A program made the position numbers and the translations under genes. From NCBI GenBank assembly GCA_018907035.1, contig JACCIC010000275.1, positions 412,001 to 476,000 on the forward strand: 64,000 bases of DNA. Reading direction: 5' to 3'. The stretch comes from Sycobia sp. Sy_11 (taxonomy: Eukaryota; Arthropoda; Insecta; Hymenoptera; Epichrysomallidae). Below, piece after piece: positions 53,958 through 62,900 of this stretch. The notes under the pieces are model-generated. The model had not been told where the DNA came from and did no database searches. It saw only the letters and a program-made list of their open reading frames with translations. Every line of letters begins with the position of its first letter. Position 1 is the first letter of the stretch.

Positions 53958-54345
53958 CGTATCGTATCGTATTGGAAAAAAAGAAAGCACCTTCTAATCG
54001 ACAAGAAAGAAACATATATATATATATATATATATATAATTCTGCAAAAACTACATGATCGAATTATAAATCGCGTTATAACATCGAGGACACTCCGTCG
54101 GTATGAGGAAACGAGGGCCGACATCGACGTGTTTTTTTACGCGTACCTGAGCAAATCTGTCGGCGCAACGATAATAATTCAACGGTATCGCACGATGGAG
54201 CTAAAGCTGGGGATATCAAGAGCAAGGGGAATAGGTGGAGGGGGATATAGAATGGAACAAGTACACTCGGAATAGAGTGCCAACTAGATTAATCAACACG
54301 GCGAAATGTATATATTCCACCTGTTGACAGGGTGCGTGCTCGGAG

Positions 54346-54391
<46 letters not shown>

Positions 54392-54909
54392 GCAGACATG
54401 GGCATACGAATATGGTCCTTAACCCATCCGCAGAACTCAACGACGCGTCACAAAAACAACCCCCTCCCCTCGGTTTACGTCAAACATTGAAAACATTCCG
54501 ACTTTCAGCAGTTGAACACTCATTGCGAAATCGCACACGTATATATATGTAACGCACTTGGCTGCACAGCAAAAGAATAGCACTTTTATATAGTTTTATA
54601 ACCATATGACGTATATAACAAACAAAAAAGATGCTGGAGTTTTGAGTGTTAATCTTAATTGGAAAAAAACACAAAATAAATACATGGCTAAATTAATATT
54701 ATGCGCAAATGCAATTGTTCAAGTGTAGATATTAATGGAAATGTAATTATTTGAATCATTAATTCAAAACTAGATGTTTTGTATTCACATTTAATGCACA
54801 AATAATATACAATGTAGAAGAAATCACAGTTTTAGACGTTGTGTATATTCACTCGATAACGGCAATTTTGTTTCGACCATTAATTTCGATCCGCCTTAGT
54901 TGCGTGAAA

Positions 54910-54969
<60 letters not shown>

Positions 54970-55167
54970 TTATGCTTTGAATTTAATCCGATAAATCACG
55001 CAAACTTACTGGTTCACGCTTCAATTTCTTCTATGTCGTAACAATCCGTCATCCAAGTATACAATTACGCAAAAACGCGTTAGAAAATTGAAAATTTAGA
55101 AATTTGCTTGAACGCTAACGGCTCTAAAAGTGTGAAACTCTTACGTTATTATAAAATTAATCGTATA

Positions 55168-55222
<55 letters not shown>

Positions 55223-58200
55223 ATTTGTACAATGTATTTATACAAACACTATAATTTGGTCCATTGCCATTATTAATTTCATTAATTCGATTAATTCTTT
55301 TTATCACAAGAATTTACGCTGCAGCTAATTCAATTTTAATACGCGGCGAGAGCGGTTTTCATCATTGTGCAGTAAAATAAACGAATAATCTACAATAAAA
55401 CAAAATAAAAAATAACTAATGATTTGCCGTAGCGAAAAAAGAGATTTATCGATAACCAATAATTCAGCCGTATAGAAAGAATGTTGAGTGAGAATGAAAT
55501 GAAATGAACTTCATTGGAAATACTAAATGACTTAATGTTCTAAATGGTTAGGTCAATGGAGGGCTATACTATATAAATATATGTCCTTTATTACTCCTCA
55601 AAGATCGACAGATATTTTCGCTGGTCGTCCCAATTGAAAGTAAAATTTTCCTGTATAACAAGGAAGATTAGTTAGCACGATATTTTTCTTCCTTTTTTCT
55701 TTCCTTTTTTTTCTTCAAAATCCAGGCGACGAGGCCCCCGTACCGGATGACGGTATTAAACCGACATTTACCGAACGACCAATCATCAGGCAGTCCGACG
55801 ATGGAAACACTATTACTTTCGAATGCCGATTAGTCGGTGATCCGAAGCCTAGTGTCAAGTGGTAAGAACCTCTGCCTCCGTAATGACTGTGTAGCATGGA
55901 AAACTCCCTCTCCGTGAAAGCCCGCCGGCGTATCTATCGTTTCATTTGATCTCGAACAGAAGTAATTTTTTCTCTGGAATTCTAATAGTTAGAATAGCAA
56001 AGAAACGCAAATTATTTTTGCATTTATTATTGCAAGTATTTATTATATTCTAAATAATGACTCACATCTCTGGTAGAAATTTAAAAAAATTGTTCTATCG
56101 AAAATTCACTAATTCAATCTTCAACTGTTCCAAAATTGGCTATTTAATCTTGAAAAAATTTTCTATCTATCTAAAACTTGATATTTGTTTAAGGCAGTTA
56201 AAATTTTCTAGTAAAAAGATCGGCTATTGCATATTTATGGTCATTAAAACAGATCCAATGATAAGTGACCAGTTTTGGACCATTTTCTTCGAGAATTGGG
56301 ACAAGAACGGGGTATTAAAAATATTCATTAACTATTAATTAGTATTAATTTAACGTTAAGACAATTTTCATTTAAATATGTTTTGGATATTCAAAATGGC
56401 CAAGACTTCGTTTAAAGAGCAGTAAAAATCATAAGATTTCTACCAGTTTAGTGTGAATATTTTAGGGTTTTTAAAATTCAAAAATATTATTAAAAATTAA
56501 TTGAATTTGGTTACGTTAAATAAATATCAAAAATCTTCTCGAATGCAAAATAGTAACTCGAGTGTAAAATTTTACAAACAAATAAATTAAAATAACGATA
56601 AACTTAATTCACCCATCGTTTGATTTTGAAAATAGTTCGGTACATATTTTTTTAAAATTGAAATTTGAATCTGGCCTGAGAGCTAAAATCAACGATTCTT
56701 ACTAGGTCGTTTTTATTAATTCAAATAGAAGCCAGATCTAAGAGGAATTTATTGTTTAAATCGGTGTTAGTGGCTCTTTCACGGATGATTCGCGCGCGCG
56801 CGCCCAAGATCCAGAAGAGAAGCCCTCGAGCAATAAATATACGCTAGCACAAGAAAAGATTTATTTGGCAAAGACAGACGAAATCTCGGGAAATTTTCAT
56901 CGGGAGCCCACCACGGCGAATTAAACTCGATGTTATTAAATCAAAGTCACCCTGGCGCGCACATTATAAATTCGCAGCCACCGCCACCGCGGCCCAGCTG
57001 TTCCGTCCCGAATTATTATTATGAAATTGTTTGTATTGCCGATTTTTCGGCCCCTGAAGCGAATAAATAGCCAGATGCGCCGGTGGCGTTGGTTTGTGCC
57101 AAAATGCGCGCACGCGCACGCGAGAGAGGGAGATGGTAAGAGAGAGAGAGAGAGAGAGAGAGAGTGGGAGAGAAACAGCATGACTTTCTCTCACGGTGAG
57201 GCATGGAACCGGGGAGAGGAGAGGGAAAATTTTTTTCTCTATTCTGACGTATGAATGCCCAAGGTATCACGGAACGTCGGAGCTGAGCGAGGGTAGCAGG
57301 TATCAAATGTCGATGGAGCTGGACCAGAAGCTCTATCACTTGGCTAGGCTGGAGATAACTCAAGTCGCTAAGATCGACAGCGGAGAGTACAGAGCCGTCG
57401 CGCGAAATAAGCACGGCCAGGGTGTCGCCACGATCAACCTGAACTTCGAGGGTGGCGAGAAGCTCAAGTAGGACCAAAACCCACCACCTCAACCCTGGAA
57501 ACTCTCTGCATGCACTGCACAATCTTTTCTTCTCTATGTCGACAACTACATGGATTTCTTCTCAATATATCCTTCAACTTCTTCTTCTTCTTTTTCTTCT
57601 TCTTCTTCTTCTTCAATTTCTATAATTATCTTTTCTTCTATATTCTCTCACTCTACCACTATCTTTTCTCTTATTATTCAATCGTGAGAACGGGGTGCTT
57701 GATTATCAGATGTCTTTTACAAGGGAAATCAACTGTGTACATTGTGTGTACGAAATTTGATTTTCGATTAATGAATTTTACTGAAATTGGTAATATTCAT
57801 TTTATTAGCAGTAAAAAATTAATACAAATAGTAACATTGAATTTGTTACAGCAGATTCATATTTTATGCGTGAATAATTCATAATTTCAGAAAAATTCAG
57901 TTTCACTGGATTAAATTCAAGAGAATTCAAGAACATGTAATTACTTAAATAATAATTTACTTATTTCGAGAATTTTAAAAGGCTAGAGAATTTTGTTTTA
58001 ATTTGGCACTGTTTACTTTCGTCATCATAGCTAATTTATAATCATTCTTAAATATATTCGAAATAAATTCTGTGAAAAGTATTCACATCAAATAATATGA
58101 AAAACAATTAAAATTAAAATGCTTGAAGAAAGGATTATATACAAATAAATAATTAATATTGTATTTTCAAAAATAATATCAGCAGTCATTTCAATATGCA

Positions 58201-61200
58201 TGCAAATTTAAGTGATTACGTAACTTGAAATATTAGCTGTCGGATTTCCCTTTGCAAAAGATCTTGAGCTTACCCGAATCCGATTCCGCATAATGCGAAG
58301 CTATTTTCGGCTGGTGTATAGAATTCCGGACGGCAAGGCGCCGCGTTTCCCGAAGAAGCCGACGATTCGCCAAGAAGGCGATATTTTGATAATGGAATGC
58401 GTACTAGAGGCCCACCCGGTGCCCGACATCACTTGGTATCAAGGAACCAAGGCCATAACGGACAGTAGGCGGATTAAAATGTCCCGCAAGTCGACCAGCA
58501 AAGACACGTACCTGCTCACCCTTGAAATTTCGAACCCAACAAAGGCTGACGGCGGCAACTATCGCTGCAATGCCTTTAACAACTTTGGCGAGAGTAACGC
58601 CAACATCTCCCTGAACTTCCAAGGCAAGTTGGTCCGAGAATCGTTGCAACTTAATATCTCCCACGATTTCAAGAATGACCCCGCAACTTTATTACGCGAC
58701 TCGAAGCCGTTTATGCGGAAAGAATTATTATATGCATGCATTGAACGGTCATGCATGGACCGTGTATCTCGGATACACCTGAAATTCCATTTACCTTAGT
58801 TTACTTATTTATTTATTTATTCTTATTGTTATAAGTGTATGAAAAATGGTATGTGTATGTAAGGCTGAATGCGTGATACCCTGTATGATGAATGTGCATG
58901 AGCTCTGCAATCTGTCGAAAAATAAACAAAAGCTTAATTTATTTATATAGCTTTAAAAAAAACCATCATTCCATGCTTGCTCATACCATTATCTTTTCAT
59001 AATATACCATATTCATTATTTATCCATAAAATGCGCACTTTGGCGGCTTATTTCACTAACGGCCATAATTCGTAACAATGAGCGCCTTGCACTGCTGCCT
59101 GAAATTAAGTAAAAGGAGATTAATGGAAAATTTCCAAGGTGCAGAAGATCCAGCGGGTTTTGCGCCGTCGTTCATCGAAAAACCGCGCATCATACCCAAC
59201 GAGACTGGCACACTCATCACGATGAAATGCAAGTGCAAGGCTAAGCCCGAACCCGAGGTCCAATGGTTCCGGGCTAACAGCATCATCAAGGAATCGTCAA
59301 AGATCAGTATCAACTGTATTAGTACTCAGGAAGACATTTACGAACTCACACTAGAACTCAAAGTAAGTATTAAATGATCGGAAAAAGAGAGATTAGTTTT
59401 AAAATATTTCATCAAATGTACTTTATATAGTTAAAATATTCATTACAAATATTAGTTACAAATATTATTTTTATAATATTTATCAAATGTACTTTTTGCC
59501 AAAATTTTTACAAAAAATATTTTGTCGCCGGTATAATAACGTATTCGAAACTGCTCTAAATTTTAAACAGCTTTATAAGAACAATTCCCTTGAAAAGAAA
59601 CAATTGATTTTAGAAGGTGAATCTTATAATTAAATAACAAAAGAAAAAAAATTTATAATATTGTCCCTTTACCAGGATCCAGCTGGACCTGATGGAGGTG
59701 CTTATCGTTGTCACGTTAAAAATGAATTTGGCGAAAGCAATGCAAACCTCAACCTTAACATTGAAGCCGAGCCAGAACCCGAAGGCGATGGACCAACTTT
59801 TGTGGAAAAACCTCGCATTCAATCCCAGGACAAGGGAAAAGTAGTCATTATGGACTGCAAGGTCAAAGCAAGTCCCAAGCCAAGTATTGTTTGGACACAC
59901 GCTGGACAAGTGGTCAAAGAATCGTCTAAGATTTCTTTGAGTATCGTTGAAGAGAAGTCCGACATTTTTTACATTAAACTCGTACTCAACGATCCTGGTA
60001 CAGATGATTCAGGACTGTACAAGTGTAACATCAAAAACAATCTTGGAGAATTAAACGCTAACCTGACGCTTAACGTAGAAAGTAAGTGCTATATAATAAT
60101 AATCATTTAAGATTTTCATGTCACGTCTATTCTAATTTCAATATCAGTTAATGAAAAAAAATCACATTCTATGTGTATTTGAATTCATGTTTTCCGAAAA
60201 ATACTTCTATTATAAAATTTCCAAAAAAAAAACTCAAAATGGCACTAGCTCCGTTACAGTAAAAATAATAATAATTATTTCAATATCTGAAATATATATT
60301 GCACAGCTGCGTACTTCTTGTATTTATTAAAAATCTAAAAGTCTAATACTATATTCTTATTCTTATTTCACTTTGAGTATTACCTTGGATTTCAAAGTTT
60401 TACTGTTGTTTATTTTAAATTCTAATCTTAAATTAAAAAGTTGAGTAAATAATTGTAAAAATAGTGCATAAATAGTAATGAAAAGCAACTAGTTATTAAC
60501 AACCACATTATTTTGTTAGGGAAATTAAATCAGTAGAAAATTTTTCAAGTATTTTTATTAACTGTACTATAATTATCCTACAGTTATACCAGTGATTAAG
60601 GAAAAGCCAAAGGTTATAAAGATCGTTAAAAAGAAGACGGTAATAGTAGAGTGCACTGTTATGTCTAAATTTACACCTGACTGTACTTGGTTCAAAGAAA
60701 CTACAGCTGTAACAGAAGACCACCGTCACAAACTTCACGTGGAAAAGATAAAGGAGGGAGAATTCGCCGTAAAACTTGAAATTGAACAAATCTCACAAGC
60801 TGATAAAGGAAAGTATAAATTAGTAGCTAGAAACGAGAAAGGTGAAGCAACATCCCAGGTAGTCGAGATTCAAGAGATTCCAGAAGAGCCAAATGTAAGT
60901 TGGATTTGTTCGCTCTTTCTTGCTAATTGTCAGAAAAGACTTATGTTGATTTTACTTAAATGTATTGCATATATATTTTATAATTAGAGAATACATTTCA
61001 ATTGGTCGCAATTTGACTAATGGAAGATTTTTTTTGTTCAGAATTGTGCATCTAAAATTATTCCATTAGCTCAGATTTTTATTTTTATCTTGAATCAGAG
61101 ATTTATAGCATACTCCATTCTAATAGATGATGATTAACTTAATTTATCAATCGGTATACTCGCTCTAATTTTTAACGTTAAACAAAATATATTAATTACA

Positions 61201-62864
61201 AATTTACTTGTAAGCTTTAGATTAAATGAAACAAAATGATTAAGCTGGCGTTGAAGACTTATTTTCCGTCGTACTGTACTTTATTAACTAACATTTTTTA
61301 AGAAATTTATGATTTTTGTATATATATATTCTAGAATTTACTAATTACAGTCTGTGGAAAAAGGAAGAACTATCGAACTTAATGCGGTACTTTTTAAAAG
61401 TAACAAGAGCGTTACTGTAACGTAGTACAAATAATTATCCGTGATTTATAGCATCAAGTTCGATTACAGGGAAGCAAGACTTTTTTTTATGTTATTTAAC
61501 GTCGCTCAATGTATGCTTCCAAGTATTGGTGCTAATCAGCGACGGAGGTCTACGATGTGTTTGTAAACAAAGCACATGTAAATTATTACAGCGGTGCTTG
61601 TGTCAATCGGCCGAGAACGGGATTTGAACTCGGATCACCAAGTTACTAGTCCTTCGCTCTAGCGATCGAGCCATCGTAGGCCTCGGAAGCAAGACTTCTC
61701 ATCAGTTCATAAAAATAAGTAATGTCGGATCGATATAAATTTGTTATTAGTGCCGAAAATGAAAAAGATGGACCTTCTCCTAAATTAGTAGTGGAAGTAA
61801 CAAATAATTAAGATGGTATAGATTCTATATAGAAATGTCACTACCAGCTTATCTGTGATTCCTGTGATTAAAAAGACATGAAATTTATAATATAACGTTA
61901 CAATAATATAAAATAAGAGAATTTTATTTAATAGAATTTGAATTACAAAAAAAAAGATTATAGGTTTTTAGGTAATCATTTATACATGCATATTGAAAGA
62001 GTTTATTCAATCGAGCTCTATGAGCAAAAAAGTTGGATAAAATGCAATCTTTATATTTACTTAGATTTAATTTATCAGCATATTGTTCGTTAGCAAAGTT
62101 CATTATGAGCCGCCAGTGTCAGATACTGACGATTGTCTAAATTTCACTAAGAAGCCTTATTCAAAGCTAATTGCCATACACAAGTCGCTTTCCAAACAAA
62201 TAATAATAATCTTTCTACAGAAACGAGACACTAGAATATAATGCATAACAATACACAGATGATACACATTTATATAATTTCTATTTTAATACGTCGTTAT
62301 AAGAACTTACCGAAGAAAGTATAAAATCCCTTTGTAATATAAAATATTTAAGAAAAATAATAATTTTATTTTTTTCTAAGATTATATGTTAATATGTAAG
62401 TAAATACAGATCATTTTAACATCGAATCACAGACAAGATAATAAATGTAAAATATAAAATAACAGAGCAGTTTCGGTTAGTACGATAATAAGGAAACTTC
62501 ACTTAATGGCAATTCCATATGCATCTAGCATTTACATGTATTTCTTACCTCAACTACTACTTTAGTAAATGATTAATCGTTCCTTTTACATTAGCGACAG
62601 TTTTCTTTTGTCCTGACATTTTCTTCTGTTTGAACTAATGAGAATTCTGATTTTCCTGCCTTCGAAACTGATGATATAAGTCACGGATGATTGAAGTACT
62701 GTAATTTTCCTTTGAAAAAATATAATAGAACTCAGAGAAATTTTCTTGCAGCGATGAAGGTGACAGAGGGCATTAACATATCTCTACATTATTTCCAATC
62801 TTAAAACTAAACATTTCTCGCAATATAACTTATAACTATATTTAGTTACAAAAGAAATAATAAA

Positions 62865-62900
<36 letters not shown>

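Larger units (their letters stand above)
61351..61811 (+). pseudogene. bt: Dead Ig-domain exon of projectin, interrupted by a SINE
   Basis: An intact-looking acceptor (ACTAATTACAG) ends at 61350. In the phase left by Ig7, the sequence reads SVEKGRTIELNAVLFKSNKS and on to VTVT, then TAG (61423-61425) where an Ig core Trp (W-Y-K) would stand, and TAA at 61432. A 215-bp insertion (SINE plus one target duplicate) follows. Beyond it, RYKFVISAENEKDGPSPK and LVVEVTNN read as the last strands of an Ig domain. Removing the insertion puts both halves in the same frame, with further TAA codons at 61710 and 61716. The exon therefore cannot be translated as a domain and is presumably skipped. It may be the remnant of one more N-terminal Ig before the PEVK-like region. 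Confidence 0.8.

Noticed and set aside
58624..58799. Continuation of the Ig4 open frame to 58799 as coding
   Set aside because: After FQG the sequence loses all Ig character, and the next exon joins in phase from 58623.
61600..61684. A functional tRNA gene on the minus strand
   Set aside because: The A and B boxes are present, but the acceptor stem does not close well. A body, an A-rich tail and a target duplication show it is a SINE head.
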